This document shows, in pieces, positions 1 through 12,101 of a stretch of 64,000 nt of DNA; the stretch's first letter is position 1, and each line of letters starts with the position of its first letter. Below the pieces are notes generated by a model. The model did not search any database. It was given only the letters and a program-made list of their open reading frames with translations, and was not told the DNA's origin. Both the position numbers and the translations under genes were made by a program. Source of the stretch: Labia minor (lineage: Eukaryota; Arthropoda; Insecta; Dermaptera; Spongiphoridae); the NCBI GenBank assembly GCA_963082975.1, contig OY720345.1, positions 12,984,491 to 13,048,490 of the forward strand, written 5' to 3'.

Positions 1-455
1 AAGCCAAGCAAACTAGTCAGCTAACAGATTCATAATATTAGAATTAAAACATTAAAAAATCTGATAATAGTTTCACACTGATTTATTACATTTACGGTAT
101 TCAATAATAAATTATATTATATCAATATATATCGATTAATTACATTAATCATTCACATTGATTAAGTATTAGATAACATTAGTTTTATAGAATATCTCGT
201 ATTAAATTAAATATGTTTTTGAATGATAAATTAAAAAATAACACACTTGAGGTTCTTTAATCAAACCTGGAAGTATATTAGAATGGGAAGAATCATTCTT
301 TACAATTGATATATGGTTACCACATTTGGATATTTGATTTTTTAAAATCTATCAATTTTTTAATATCATTAAAAAATTCGCTATTAATTCAGTAATTTAT
401 TTTATTTAATTTGTTGATATTTCTTTTATGATTGTATAAATCCTGATTATTATTA

Positions 456-495
<40 letters not shown>

Positions 496-590
496 AAATG
501 AAATAACATGTTCTGAAAATTATGTTTTTTTTTGAATGATAAAATTTATTTCCATTTTTATAATCCAGGTATTATAGCAATATACAGCTA
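1..590. other. AT-rich spacer, no gene seen
   Basis: AT-rich sequence without a convincing reading frame. It contains a run of about 30 A residues near 461-490. This could be an old retrotransposon tail, but no element body is recognisable before it. Confidence 0.6.
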
Positions 591-599
591 GTAGGGTGA

Positions 600-1735
600 A
601 TATGATTTGAGCTTTGCGAGATAATTTTACTGTTCCGGACTATCTTCTTAGAGTCATACGAGACTTTCTTAGAGATCGCAACTCGTAAGAGGATTACTGC
701 AGGAGCTGTCCAAGGGGTCTATTCTCGGCCCAGACCTGTGGAATGCCACGTATGATGGTCTACTCTGACTCACCATGCCCGACGATGACTACGCAGACGA
801 CACGGCCGCCGTTATCACAGCTGTAACTACGGAGATAGTTCAACTCAAACTTAACATGATCTTGAGAAGAGTTGGAGCTTGGATGAAATATCACAGCTTG
901 GAGCTTGCGATGGCAAAAACAGAAATTCTGGTTATCACTCGGAAAAGGATTCCCACGGAAATATATAATAATCGTCGTCGACATTAATTCTGGATGAAAA
1001 ATTAAGGATCAAAAGTGGTGGCCTCTTTTTTGAGACTAATGGCGAATACTAGGACAATCAGAGCAAGAAAAGACGCCTTATGGTGACTACCCAGTCGATC
1101 ATGTTATATGGACCGAAGATTTGCGCTGATGTCATGATGGTTAAAAATATATATAGGAAGAGGATGTGTTATCGGTCCAAATGTCCAAATGTGCCTTGAG
1201 AATTACCAGCGCCTATAGGACGTTTAGTGGGGAGGCAGTTCTTTTGATAACAACAGTTATTCCTAGAAATCTTCTAGCTGAAGAACCAAGAACGATTTTC
1301 TTGACCGGAATGAACAAACAAGAGACAAGAAAAGAAACACTGGCAGAACCGATGGCAAAATAACTTTCGACAGTAGTCGAAGAAATTAGTACCTCCTATA
1401 AAATCATGAATCGACAGGTGCCGATAAGGGGGGAAATAAATTTTTACCTGTGTCAATTTCTTACAGGACACGGATATTTCCGGGCATTCCTTTTTAAGAT
1501 ACACACAAAGTGGCGTCAGCCTTCTGTCTCTGGTGTCTGAGTATTCAGGATACCACTCATCACATCTTTTTCGAATGCTCGCGGTTCACTACAAAACATA
1601 GGGGAGCTCTTACACCAGTCACCGGATTCTATTAGATCCGTAATGCTAGAGAGCAAGGAAAAATGGAAGGCTAGAGCTGAATTTGTGGAGGAGGTGCTAC
1701 GAACGAAGAGACATGAAGGGTGGTTAGATTAAGGA
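600..1735 (+). pseudogene. R1-clade non-LTR retrotransposon relic (reverse transcriptase to zinc knuckle)
   Basis: This is the decayed second half of a non-LTR retrotransposon polyprotein, which would have copied element RNA into DNA at the target site. The plus strand shows reverse-transcriptase motif 4, GSILGPDLWN, at about 708-740, then one stop, then the motif 5 active site YADD at about 790-801. Downstream pieces in other frames include ALRITSAYRT near 1195, typical of R1-like elements. Near 1526-1580 a cysteine-histidine knuckle CLWCLSIQDTTHHIFFEC follows, then a WKARAEFVEEVL-like tail ending about 1710. Several stops and frame changes make it nonfunctional. The 5' half (endonuclease, gag-like ORF1) is missing, as in 5'-truncated insertions. 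The R1 clade is inferred from motif style and could be a neighbouring clade. Confidence 0.8.
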
Positions 1736-1740
1736 GAAAC

Positions 1741-4700
1741 TAAAATGCTCAAAGCTCGGCTCGGACTGAAGTCATCCGAAAGGGTTCCGGTCTGGGATCT
1801 CGATGGCCCCACAGGAGAGTGTTTTTAGTGAGGTAAAAGTGCCACATATAACCAGGAGGGTACCATCTCTGCTTTGAACTCATAAGCACCTCCCCCCTAT
1901 ACCAATTTAGAGAGTTGATATTATTTAAATTAAATTTTGAAATACACTTACGAGAGTACATTTGTTGAATGATACAATGAGAACAAATAAAATAAAATTA
2001 TAAAATATATTTTAAATATTATAGTTAAAGTAGTTAAAGAATAATGAAGATAATCCCTTGATTACAAAAAAAAAAAAAAAAAAAAAATAAGAAAATATAA
2101 ATATAATAAATATAAATTCAATATTTTTTCTAATCAAAGTTAAGGATTTAATTCAAAAAAAGACTATTAATAAAATTTACGAGTTTAAATATTTAACTCT
2201 TGCAAGATGGTAGGATTCATTAAACATGACACAACATCGACATTCACTTTTTTAATGAAAAGATGATCCAAAATGAATTTTCTATTAAGTAACTGAAGTC
2301 AATGATTAAACTACTATATTTATCTGTTATACATATAAATTAACATATTTTAAGTAATTAATAAAATTGATAATTCAAATAAATGTAAACATGGAGGCTA
2401 ATGTGATTTTTCTCAATTTTTTTTAGGTATAATAATATATAATAAAAATTCCATTAGAATTTTCATGCACTTAATAATCATTCATCCCCTTTCTCTCTCT
2501 CTCAATCCATTATAAATCTTATTATTTTCATTTTTTTCATAATTTTTTCAATTCAATTAAATAATTTCCTCTTTAAAAAAAATCAACATAATAATAATAA
2601 TAATAATATATAAACAAATGTATTTTAAGTTAATTTATAGAATGTAGTAGGGAGAGGGGGGGGGGGAGTGAGAGTCAGGGAGAGGGATGTATTTAGTGAA
2701 TTTATACACTCCTCCTCCTCCTAATCTCATCCGCATTTTCATCATTAGAGTGGATCCATTTATAAATTTGAAAATGGCATTGACATTCCAGGGGTCGTTT
2801 GGTAACTGTTTTAACTCTCTCAGTCAGGTTACCTTTTGCAAAGTGGCATGTACTACTATACACCCACAAACGAATGATATTTGATCCAATCTCGCCAATA
2901 CAACGTGTTAATAAAATCCATCTCACTCCTCTTACTCTGTGTTCCCTTTAACCATTTTCAGTTTGTTTTTTTTTTTTTTTTTTTTTTTTTTTTTGTATGG
3001 GGAAATCGTTCATGATGAAAGAGGGTAAAGAGGGCGGCAGTGGCAACTGATGGTAAGGGCATATCATAATGAAGGGTACTGAGTGGATCTCGGATTCATA
3101 TTTCAAACTAAAATATTGATCAAACAAATATATGAAGATGTGATTTGCTTTCACTCCTTATTAATAATTCCTAATAAATTCGTCAATTGACAACTCTTCT
3201 CCCTCCCTCAATCCCACCCTTATTCGAATGTCAAAGAATAATTTTATTCTGTGGGCTTTCAACGCCATTAACACTGAAACCAAAATGCAATTCAACTTTT
3301 TAACCTTAATCCAATCAATAATTTAATCAATTTTTATTTTCTTTGACTTATAAATATATTTGCAATATTTACATCCCATATATAACTTAACATATATGAT
3401 ATATAAAGTGAATATTTGTCGATTAATTCAATTGTTTTAATTAAGGGAGGGGGGGGGAATTAAAATGCATTTTATAAATTTTAAACCTTTAATGATTTTC
3501 CTTAAATTTATATTCCAGCATAAGAATCAGTTAATCGAAAATGCACTGTTTTTTAAAACAATATACTAATTCACATTCATATCCTAGAGTTAATCAACAC
3601 AACTCTCTTTATTATTGCTAACCAGTTGAGCCATCACACTTTCATTAAACAGTATAAAAAAATAAGTGATTGTATTAATCAATATCTCAATATTTGAATT
3701 GAATTTTTATATTTTAATTTTGTAAAATTAATAATTCTTTTAAATACACATGGAAAAATATCAATTCTCCAACTCGTACATATTTGTATTTTAATGGGAA
3801 TTTTAGAAAAATTAGTATGTATGATTCGGATTTGTTCGGAGAGTAGTAAAGGAAGGGTTAGGAAGAGAGAATCAACTTTCAAAATTATTTGAAATTCTAA
3901 ATGGCTAAAACAAGGGGGACTCGTTATTATCATGAAATTCGATTAAAGAAAAAATTCAAGTATTAGGTTACGCGGACGCTTTAAATATATTAGAAGATTC
4001 GCCAAATTCAATCGTATATGTATAAATTTATAGTATAAAAAGATGGTCATAACTTTTAGGAAAAATGAATAAATTCAAGATATTTTGAAATAAAATGCCT
4101 CTTATAATCCAAAAAAACAAAACAAAACAATGAGCATTATATACCATAGACTAAGGATCCGATAGACTGACAATACAATTAAAGTATTTAAGTATAAGGG
4201 AACTGAGAGAAGATGAAATCAAAAGAAGATTGAATCGATTTAGCTCAGGATGAAGGAATGTAGTTTACTGACCAAAAATTTTAGAATTCAGTATATGCTA
4301 TTGAAAAATGAAAAAATAAAATCATCATTTATATATATATAAATACAAAGGAGTATTAATTATTTTTTTGAAATTATAATTTAAAAATAACTTTAAATCT
4401 GAAATATGATATTAACTATACTTTTATATTTATACATTTAAATAATGTTTATTATATATTAATAAAAGTTAAATAAAGACAATTTTCGAATTTGATTGAG
4501 ATCGATTAATTCGATTATTCTTGTTTTTAATATTGTATATATTATAAAAGTTAAATTCTTTTGTAATAAGGAAAGTTTTTTTTAGAATTTTCCACATGAT
4601 TTGTTGATTACATTTTTTTTTGAAACCAACCCTCGTGAAGCTTTGTAACTCCTCACCAACTCTACTTTCATTCCTTTACCTCGCCCTCCTTTTTCACTCC

Positions 4701-5588
4701 TCACTCCCTCCTATTGGTGACAGTACCACTCTGTTCTCAGCCTATAATTTGATCAGAGAATATCTGTATCTATTTTCTTATTTTTCTTTTTGTTTTGTTT
4801 GGCATTTTTTTTTTTTTTCGTTAAAATGAACAAAGTCGCTCTCACTAGTAGATATAGATGACCGTCATTTAGATACTGAAATTGCTTCTCTCTCACTTTT
4901 TCTTTCCTTCTCTTTCTCTTTCTTTTTTGAAGAAAAATCTTTTATTTGACCTGTTCGTTTTTTTTTCTCCATCCCCATCCTCCTCACACTCGAACCATAA
5001 CACCAATCCCTCCTTCTATTACAACACACAGTTCCTTTCAATCCTCAGGGAAATATCAAGTCAATAAGATTTCTTGCAAGTTTTCACTTTCATTCCTACT
5101 CGTATCATGTTTTTTAGATTAAATAAAAGAGACAAAAAAAAATGTTTTATTTAATTATTATTTTGAATAGGTATTTACAATTGTAAAATTCGATTATTTC
5201 TTGAAAAAATTAAAAAAAAGGATGAAAAGCACTAAAAAATTAATCATTTTGAGTTTTTTTTTTAATTTTTTATTTATCGGTGGGTATTTATATAATTTCA
5301 TCCTCTAATAGTTAAAAAAAATCATACATTTAATTAAATATCATATCAAAATAAAATAAAAATAATAAAAGGATAATAATAGATTTTTCGAATTCTATTT
5401 TTATCGAAATATATTTTTTAGAGAGCAAAATTTCTTTATATGAACTTATTATCATTATTATTGTATTTTTCTCCTAGTATTAAACAAAATGATACATTAT
5501 TAAATTTGAATGTATAAATTCCAATAAGAGTGCATGAGTTTAGTAGATAATAATAAAATAAGGATTTTTTAAAAAACTTGTGGTAAAA
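1741..5588. other. AT-rich spacer with homopolymers, no gene seen
   Basis: The first 200 bases (to about 1950) are less AT-rich and may be the 3' untranslated end of the preceding R1-like relic. The remainder holds poly(A) near 2066-2087, poly(T) near 2967-2992, G-runs near 2652-2668 and 3447-3458, and pyrimidine-rich stretches at 4620-5080. Short open frames here read as low-complexity F/S/L-rich translations and are not supported as genes. Confidence 0.5.
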
Positions 5589-5596
5589 AAATCATG

Positions 5597-6130
5597 GGAA
5601 ATTATTTACAAAACGGGAAGCGCTTCAAGGATTTGGATTAAACTTTTCTAGTGGATTGCTTTTTTAATTCAAAAGAAAATTTCCTTATGAAATATTTCCC
5701 GGTCTCTTCTAGTTTACGAGATAAACATTTTTTTTAAATTTGACAGATTAGCTGGTAATGAACGTCGAAATGTGCAACCATTAAGTAATGTTTTATTGAT
5801 TAATTCACTAATTTTCGGTTTTTTCGTTTCGGTTTGGATATAGGAAAATTATTTAATTAATTAATTTTTATATATTTTATAATTTTCTTATATCCAAACC
5901 GAACTGAAAAAAAAGAAAATTAGTGTGGCCCTCTGGTGACAAATGAATAAAACATGGTAACTAAATAGAATATTAATGGATTTATTTGCAAATCTTAACA
6001 TTTTTTATCTCGTAAACTAGAAGAGATCGAGAAATATTGCATAAGCAAAGTTTCTTTGGAATTAAAATAGGAATCCACTGGTAAAGTTTCATCCAAATCC
6101 CTGATGCTTCCCGTTTTATAAACAATTACC
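5597..6130. mobile_element. Family C fold-back MITE, hAT type, complete copy
   Basis: A 534-bp non-autonomous DNA element made almost entirely of two inverted arms. The left arm starts GGAAATTATTTACAAAACGG and the right arm ends in the complement of GGTAATTGTTTATAAAACGG. The arms stay complementary for more than 200 bp, including GGATTTGGAT, the TCTAGTTTACGAGATAAA block and a TTCGGTTTGGATATA block near the centre. It is flanked by a perfect 8-bp duplication, AAATCATG, at 5589-5596 and 6131-6138. Eight-base duplications are characteristic of hAT transposition. It encodes no protein and would depend on a transposase in trans. The intact hAT at 20.4 kb has different termini, so it is not the obvious partner. 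Confidence 0.85.
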
Positions 6131-6138
6131 AAATCATG

Positions 6139-6783
6139 TTATACAAAAGAATAGATTTTCACATGGAATAAGAAAAGAAAGTGAAAAGTATTATATTTAC
6201 AAAAGGGTTAGTAATTGGGAAAACGATTCCAGTGGGTAGACAAATAGACAGAAAATACATGTATCAATATCAATCCATTCCACAATATGATAAGAATTAG
6301 AAGAACTAAAAAACAAGATTTTGGATTGGTTTAAGACAGAAAATAGTTGAACTAACCTATGAAATTATGTGTGTTTTAGCATAAGAATAATTAGGGGATG
6401 TTTGAGCTTATATATATATATATATTATTAATTAACGTTTAAAATGAAACTAGTTTGATGCTCTTGTACTAGTTTTTATTTTAAATATATTAAACAAAGT
6501 TGAAATTGTCTGCTATTAGTAGGATTGATAGTTGATTTCCCATCCACTTGGTTTGGTAATCGGTTTCCACTTAAACTACCACCACTTCATTCATTAGCCT
6601 TCAGTTAAGAGAGTGAGAGAGAATTCCAGCCACCCATCCTTCTATTAGATAATTAAACTTAATTTACAACTTTATTTTAGAAATTGGTAATATCAAGTTG
6701 ATTCCAATTAAATGCTCTTCCCCTCCTTTCCCTCTTCTAATCTCTCTCTCTCTCTCTCTCATTCTGTGCTAAAATATAACCAT

Positions 6784-6826
<43 letters not shown>

Positions 6827-7800
6827 AATATAATTTTTTTCTGACCAAAATGTGAGTGAAAAGAGTGGTGTGTGTGGTGGTGGTGCGGGGGCAGGAATGG
6901 AGAATATAAAGGATGATCAAATTTCTAATTCGATAATTATGGTCTAGTAAAAGGAACGCAAACAGGATGGTGGTTTTAGATATCGACAACCCCTTTCAAT
7001 CCCCACACCACCCCCTACGTCTATCTAAACCTCCCCTCTCTCTCTCTTCACCTGACTAACCAACCAACCGCCCAGATATTATCTTCTACGACGATTGAAA
7101 CTCAATATTATTAATTATTTCATAATATATATATATATATATAATTATATTAATAATTATTTAATAATCCCTTATTTAAAAAAATAAATAAATAAATAAA
7201 AATATTATTAAAAAAAAAAATAAAAAGGATGAGTATAATTTTACTTAAATTTACTTTGTTTTTTTTTTTTGTTGATGTTGATAATAACAATAATTGATAA
7301 CAATTTAAGGTTAATTTAATACATTTATATATATATATATATATGCAAAGAGAGGGGGAGAGAACTTGAAGCGAAAATGTGATAATTGCGAGGAAAAAGT
7401 TTTATTTAGTAATATATAGATATACTATAGGAAAATAGTCTAAATATGATATATATATATCTTGTATTTTTAATAAGAATAAAATTGCTTCAAATTAGCA
7501 CATACTAAGAATTTTTTTACATATATATATATATAGTTTTTATTTTTTAATTCCCTGTATTCATTACAATTACTCGTAATATAGTAATTAAAATATTTTT
7601 TTTTTATTTTATATTCAAACAAATACAAAACATTCAAAAACACTGACTAATTAAGATTATTATTTTTTATTAAAGAATGTTAAAAAAATATTTAAATAAT
7701 AATAAGAAAATATACGTATATTCCATTTATTATTATTATTATTTTTTTTTAAATATATTTGAACATAAAGATTTAAATTAATAAAATAATATGATTCATA
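6139..7800. other. AT-rich spacer with TA microsatellites
   Basis: No gene seen. The segment holds several TA tracts (about 6410-6424, 6789-6822, 7121-7142, 7327-7344, 7450-7460 and 7520-7535), a CT tract near 6741-6760 and an AT-rich tail up to the mariner relic at 7801. Confidence 0.55.
6789..6822. repeat. (TA)n microsatellite
   Basis: Uninterrupted TA dinucleotide tract of about 34 bp. Confidence 0.9.
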
Positions 7801-8624
7801 TACGAGGTTTTTTCAAAAGAAAAGATGAATTTTGAATTATGTCAAAAAGTATTTATTTATTCATCAATATCCATTTTGTCCCCTTCAGAGTAATTCCTCT
7901 CAGATATAATGCATTTATGTGCTAGCGCTTCTTCCAATTATCGAATCACTTTTGAAATGCGCTTTTTGGTATGGCCATCAGTTGGTCCTTCGATTCTGAC
8001 TTTATCTCATCAATTGCGACAAAACGCTTTCCTTTCATTGGTCTCTTCCGTTTTGTGAATAGGAAAAAGTCGCAGGGAATCAAATCTGGTGAATACGGTG
8101 GTTGAGGCATGATTACGGTGTTGTATTTTAACTAAAAAATCAGCAACAAGCAAGGATGTGTGAGTTGGTGCATTATCATGATGCATTATCCATTATTTGT
8201 TTTTCCACAATTCCTTGTACTATTCCTGATTAACAGTACAACCTGTTACCAAGGACCATGCACCTTGCTATTGTAATCGAAGAAAACAGTGAGCGTCCTT
8301 CTTATTTGATCGAACTTGGCGTGCTTTTTTAAACTGCTTGTACTACTTATAAACATTTTTTTGAGACAAAATAGATTCGCCGAATGCCACAATCAACACT
8401 TTAAGTGCGTTGGAGCACTTTATTCCAATTTTAACTCAAAATTTAATACAGATTCTTTAAAAAATCGAAGAACACACAAAAACGTGACTAACTTTTTCAG
8501 TTGTAAAAAACAAACTACTAATCCAAAATGTCTGATAATGTCAACATATGTGTACCGACGTAACAAAAAAAAATTCGCTAAGCGAAAATTCAAAATTCAC
8601 CAATTCATTTAAATAGACCTTGTA
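7801..8624 (-). mobile_element. Mariner relic, family M1 (minus strand)
   Basis: This is a decayed Tc1/mariner DNA transposon. The left terminal repeat begins TACGAGGTTTTTTCAAAAG and contains GATGAATTTTGAATT. The right end (complement, ending about 8622) gives a matching ACAAGGTCTATTT...GGTGAATTTTGAATTTTCGC. On the minus strand between about 8110 and 7930 one frame reads MPQPPYSPDLIPCDFFLF, then KRPMKGKRF. That is the mariner block holding the third catalytic aspartate (the D of PCD). A minus-strand block near 8190 corresponds to the region of the second aspartate. The element is about 820 bp, shorter than the usual 1.3 kb, so the N-terminal DNA-binding part is largely deleted. Stops follow the catalytic block. 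It resembles the copies at 34.7 and 63.6 kb. Confidence 0.85.
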
Positions 8625-8936
8625 TATAGATATACTTATCAAAATGGTTATATTACGATGAGTATTTTAAAGAAAGATTGATGATAAAATTAATTGAAAT
8701 CAATTGGTATAATAACAAATAAAATTGCCTATGATGAATAAGTAGAATTGTAATTATGAATTGAATGAAGGGGTTGGAGAAATTTATCTAGAAACTTGGG
8801 TCGTTTGTAGACTTTGCTTCTAATTCCCCTTCTATTTGATTAAACATTCTACAAAAGAACAGTGTCTATCATATCGGTTATCTTCTAAACGGGTTAGATG
8901 TGTTATATAATCAGTACAACAAATCATTTCAATCTT
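8625..8936. other. AT-rich spacer, nothing recognised
   Basis: Unique AT-rich sequence between a mariner relic and a degenerate SINE-like fragment. Confidence 0.5.
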
Positions 8937-9065
8937 TCTCTTGATTTTCTTGATCAGAGGCCTCTACTTTTTATTTCAAGTAACTTCTCAATTGTTTTCA
9001 TGTAATTGTAATGGAACCTAGTTCTCAAAGGCCCCAGCTATAGAGACATTCCATTGATACTCTTC
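8937..9065 (-). repeat. Degenerate family D SINE fragment
   Basis: The stretch TTGATTTTCTTGATCAGAGG followed by CTACTTTTTATTTCAAGTA, and later CCCCAGCTATAGAGA, aligns by eye with the minus strand of the family D SINE body (compare 13190-13290). Both ends are missing and it is more diverged than the other copies. Confidence 0.5.
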
Positions 9066-9338
9066 AACCCAGGATTACGAGATTGAGTCAAACATCTTGT
9101 TCCCTAGACTGTTAGTGTTTTTATATTCTCATATAAAAAATATATTAATATTAAATGTCAATTTGATTAACATTAATAATTATTTAATATTTTAATTTTC
9201 GTATATTATATATTTACGAAAAATATTTATTATGTTAAATATTATGTATATAATATATTTTGATTATTGAAAAAACAAAATCAAAAACGAATCATAATTT
9301 AATCTCATAATTTCAACTCCTTCACATTAATAATAAAA

Positions 9339-9574
9339 TCAAGTCCCGGGCCTGGCAAGGGAATTTCTCTATCTGGGTTCTTTGGGACGGAGTCAACCCA
9401 GCCTCCGGGATCAACATTGGGGAATAGCTACTTGATAAAAAGTAGCGCCTCCGATCAAGAAAATCAAGGTAAAGGTTGAGAGGACCCGTTCTACTGATCA
9501 TATAGGACACCTCATTGATATAACCGACTTGATAGGCGTTGTCCTTGCGTAGGACGTACAAAAGTGAGAGGTTT
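9339..9574 (+). repeat. Family D tRNA-derived SINE, 5'-truncated
   Basis: This copy begins inside the tRNA-like head at TCAAGTCCCGGGCCTGGCAA, so the A box and the first half of the B box are lost. The body follows: GACGGAGTCAACCCAGCCTC, then AGCGCCTCCGATCAAGAAAA, GATAGGCGTTGTCCTTGCGT and the 3' motif ACGTACAAAAGTGAGAGG. A T-rich tail ends it. No target duplication is clear. Minus-strand translations of this body give short open frames seen repeatedly in this window. They are artefacts of the SINE, not genes. Confidence 0.85.
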
Positions 9575-10224
9575 TATTTTTTTTTATTAATGTGATATTT
9601 AGATAAATAGAAACAATTTTTGTTTTCTTAATACTTGTAATAGTAAAAATATAATTAATATGAAAAATATTTTATTTATTTATTTTTAATTATGCTTAAG
9701 TGTTTCAGGGTGATTATATTTTGATATATTCATGTCACTTTGAGAAAGTATTCTAATATAGCAAAAGATCAAATATTATATGATAGTATTGATCCATTTG
9801 TTTGCTTTGTTTTTGTTATTTTTTTAATATCTCTTCAGGGCTTTTTGGTAAGTTATCTTTCTCGGTATGGTATTTGTATGTCGCTTCAGTTTATCGGTGA
9901 CATCTTCTATCAGTCAGACCCTTTCTCTTCTTCTCCTCAGATGGGGAATTAGTCCCATGGGAATAGAGAAGACATCCCATTTATAAATACAAAACACGAT
10001 GTGGCATCAAAAACCTACTTCAATTCTACACTCAAACTACTCACTAAAAACAAAAAAATAATAAATTTATTAATACTATATAAAGAATATTATATACTTA
10101 ACAGGTTTTCAGTATGCCTAAGGTGGTCATTACATCGATTCAAAAATTCTCCGCACCAATGAACCTCTACCCTTTCTTTTTATTTATTAAAATGCATATT
10201 AATAATTTAAATAAGTATTTATAT
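9575..10224. other. AT-rich spacer, no gene seen
   Basis: Unique sequence without recognisable coding signal or repeat. It ends at the 8-bp duplication of the next element. Confidence 0.5.
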
Positions 10225-10232
10225 AAATATTA

Positions 10233-11338
10233 GGTAATTATTTAAATTAGTCTTTATGTCACGAATTTGGATAAAACTTTACAAGTGGGTTCCTTTTTTA
10301 CAATCTCGTCAGAGATAGTATTACGAAAATTTTCGATGTCGAGATTTTGATGTTTTTATACGTTTTGAAGGTCCCTGAGTCATTTTCACTAAGGTTGAGA
10401 AAAATGTCTGTGTCTCTGTCTGTCTGTGTGTGTGTAGACAAATTTACGCAAAAACGGTTTGAGCTAATGAAATTTGGTACACGGGCATTATTCAAAATTT
10501 GTAGTTTTCTATCAACTTTTGAGAAATGTAGCTCAACCGGAAGAGGGTCATTACCTACAACGTTTTGATTTTTTTCCCTCTAGAGTGATAGTAAAAATAA
10601 AGATATATTTTTGATAATTTTTCACATGATTAAAGATTGTATAAAACTGCTATATATAGAATTTCAACTTGATTGAATCGCTGAAAGTACCGGAATTAAT
10701 TTTTAACACGTTGACTGGCAATCACGCACCATCACGTGACGTGGTGCCATCAACAAAGAACCAAACACGCGCTGTTTTAATAAATCTTATTTATTACTTT
10801 TAATTTATAATTTAATTAGTTAAATTTAATTTAAATATATATAATATATGTTAATTAATCCTACACTCCCGATTTTTAATTCCAAATAAACATTTCTTTT
10901 GCAATTTTTGCTGGACACTTCTAGTTTACGGGATAAAAATTATTAAAATTTGCATATAAATTCATTGATATTCTATTTAGCTTGTTTTATTAATTTTTCC
11001 AGCAGAGGGTTCCACTAATTTTCTGGGTTTTTTTTCAGTTCGGGTTGGATATAGAAAAATTAAAAAATTAATTGCTGGTCACTTTTTCCTATATCCAAAC
11101 CAAACCGAAAAACCCCAAAATTAGGAATAAATGAATAATTAGTGAGTTAGTCGATAAAACATTACTCAATGACTTTTCGACATTAATAAGCAGCTAATTT
11201 GTAAACTTAAAAAAATCTCATAAACTAGAAGTGTTCCGAAAAAATTGCATAAGAAAAGTTTCTTTGGAATTAAAAAAGGAATCCACTGGTAAAGGTTTAT
11301 CCAAATCCATACCATAAAGACTAATTTGAATAATTACC
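10233..11338. mobile_element. Family C hAT-type MITE interrupted by a family B element
   Basis: The termini are GGTAATTATTTAAATTAGTC at the left and the matching TTTGAATAATTACC at the right. A perfect 8-bp duplication AAATATTA flanks them at 10225-10232 and 11339-11346, confirming hAT-type insertion. The left arm is broken after TTCCTTTTTTA at about 10300 and resumes at TTTTTAATTCCAAATAAA near 10873. The sequence in between is a family B element. Without that insert the element would be about 530 bp, the size of the complete copy at 5.6 kb. The central blocks TTGGATATAGAAAAA and TATATCCAAACCAAACCG are inverted copies of each other. Confidence 0.85.
10294..10872 (+). mobile_element. Family B Helentron-associated (INE-1-like) element, nested in family C
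   Basis: The copy begins after T-rich sequence with ACAATCTCGTCAGAGATAGT and continues with the family core: AAAATTTTCGATGTCGAGAT, TTTTTATACGTTTTGAAGG, a GTCTGTGTGTGTG microsatellite near 10404-10437, CAAAAACGGTTTGAGCTAAT and CACGTGACGTGGTGCCATCA. Its 3' end is damaged: the inverted subterminal motif and hairpin present in other copies are reduced to ACACTCCCGA. Flanking TTTTTA occurs on both sides, but it is also part of the host MITE. It must be younger than the family C copy it splits. Confidence 0.75.
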
Positions 11339-11365
11339 AAATATTATTATTTTTTTCTTTAATAG

Positions 11366-11366
<1 letters not shown>

Positions 11367-11407
<41 letters not shown>
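11367..11407. repeat. (TA)n microsatellite
   Basis: TA tract of about 40 bp just outside the right duplication of the family C element. Confidence 0.9.
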
Positions 11408-11413
<6 letters not shown>

Positions 11414-11912
11414 TAAAATAGTTTTCATTATATTAAGATAACAAATTCTGTTATTCGTTGTGTGTGTGTGTGTGTTTTTTTATTCCTTTATTGGAAAAAA
11501 AGCTATAATCTAAAGGGCGGAGCTCATTCTGATTGGTTTTCAATCCTTTCCATTGGAAAGCGGTTCGTCCCCCTTTGGGCTCCCTCTTTGCCCCCTCTCA
11601 GGCCCCCTCTTCGTCCCATTTACTTTTTTTAAAGGCTATTGGCTCGTCCCTCCTCTTTTTCATTTTATCTTGTTCGCTCTCTTTTTAACTTATCGAAAAT
11701 ATATTTCCATTAGCTTTAAAATATCAATATTTATATATTCGTACATTTTTTTTTAAATAAATTCATACTCCTTTAATCTTTATTTGAACATTTCTAATAA
11801 TAAGTTTGCAAACATGATTTTTAAGTTGTACTTTTTAATGATATTAATTAAGCTGATTAAAAAGTGTAGATTGTATATTAAGAATCTACACAAAAACAGT
11901 AGCCTACAGAAA
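11408..11912. other. Spacer with GT tract, no gene seen
   Basis: Contains a short (GT)n tract at about 11459-11475 and a less AT-rich patch, 11510-11690, with no recognisable product. A 67-codon open frame at 11553 is pyrimidine-rich low complexity and is not supported. Confidence 0.45.
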
Positions 11913-12101
11913 TAAGTTGACCTGTGGCCAGGTCCGAACCGACCGACTGTTTGAAATAAATTAATTTCCAGCTACAGAAACAATTTCAAATAATTTTAAT
12001 ATATCTATTAATATAATAAAAAACAGATATGGATACATAAATAATAAATATAAACATTTTTAATTTTATTTTATTTATAATATATATGCAAGACCAGGCT
12101 G

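Noticed and set aside
2948..3154. 68-codon minus-strand frame ending in a long lysine run
   Set aside because: The lysines come from a homopolymer T tract. Low complexity, no homology visible.
9322..9561. Minus-strand open frame with MISRTGPLNLYLDFLDRRRY-like sequence, repeated at 13154 and 18728
   Set aside because: It is the translation of the family D SINE body. The same peptide appears wherever the SINE occurs.
10298..10568. Open frames on both strands, repeated at 15334, 23860 and 39452
   Set aside because: They are translations of the family B repeat, including its GT microsatellite. No independent coding evidence.
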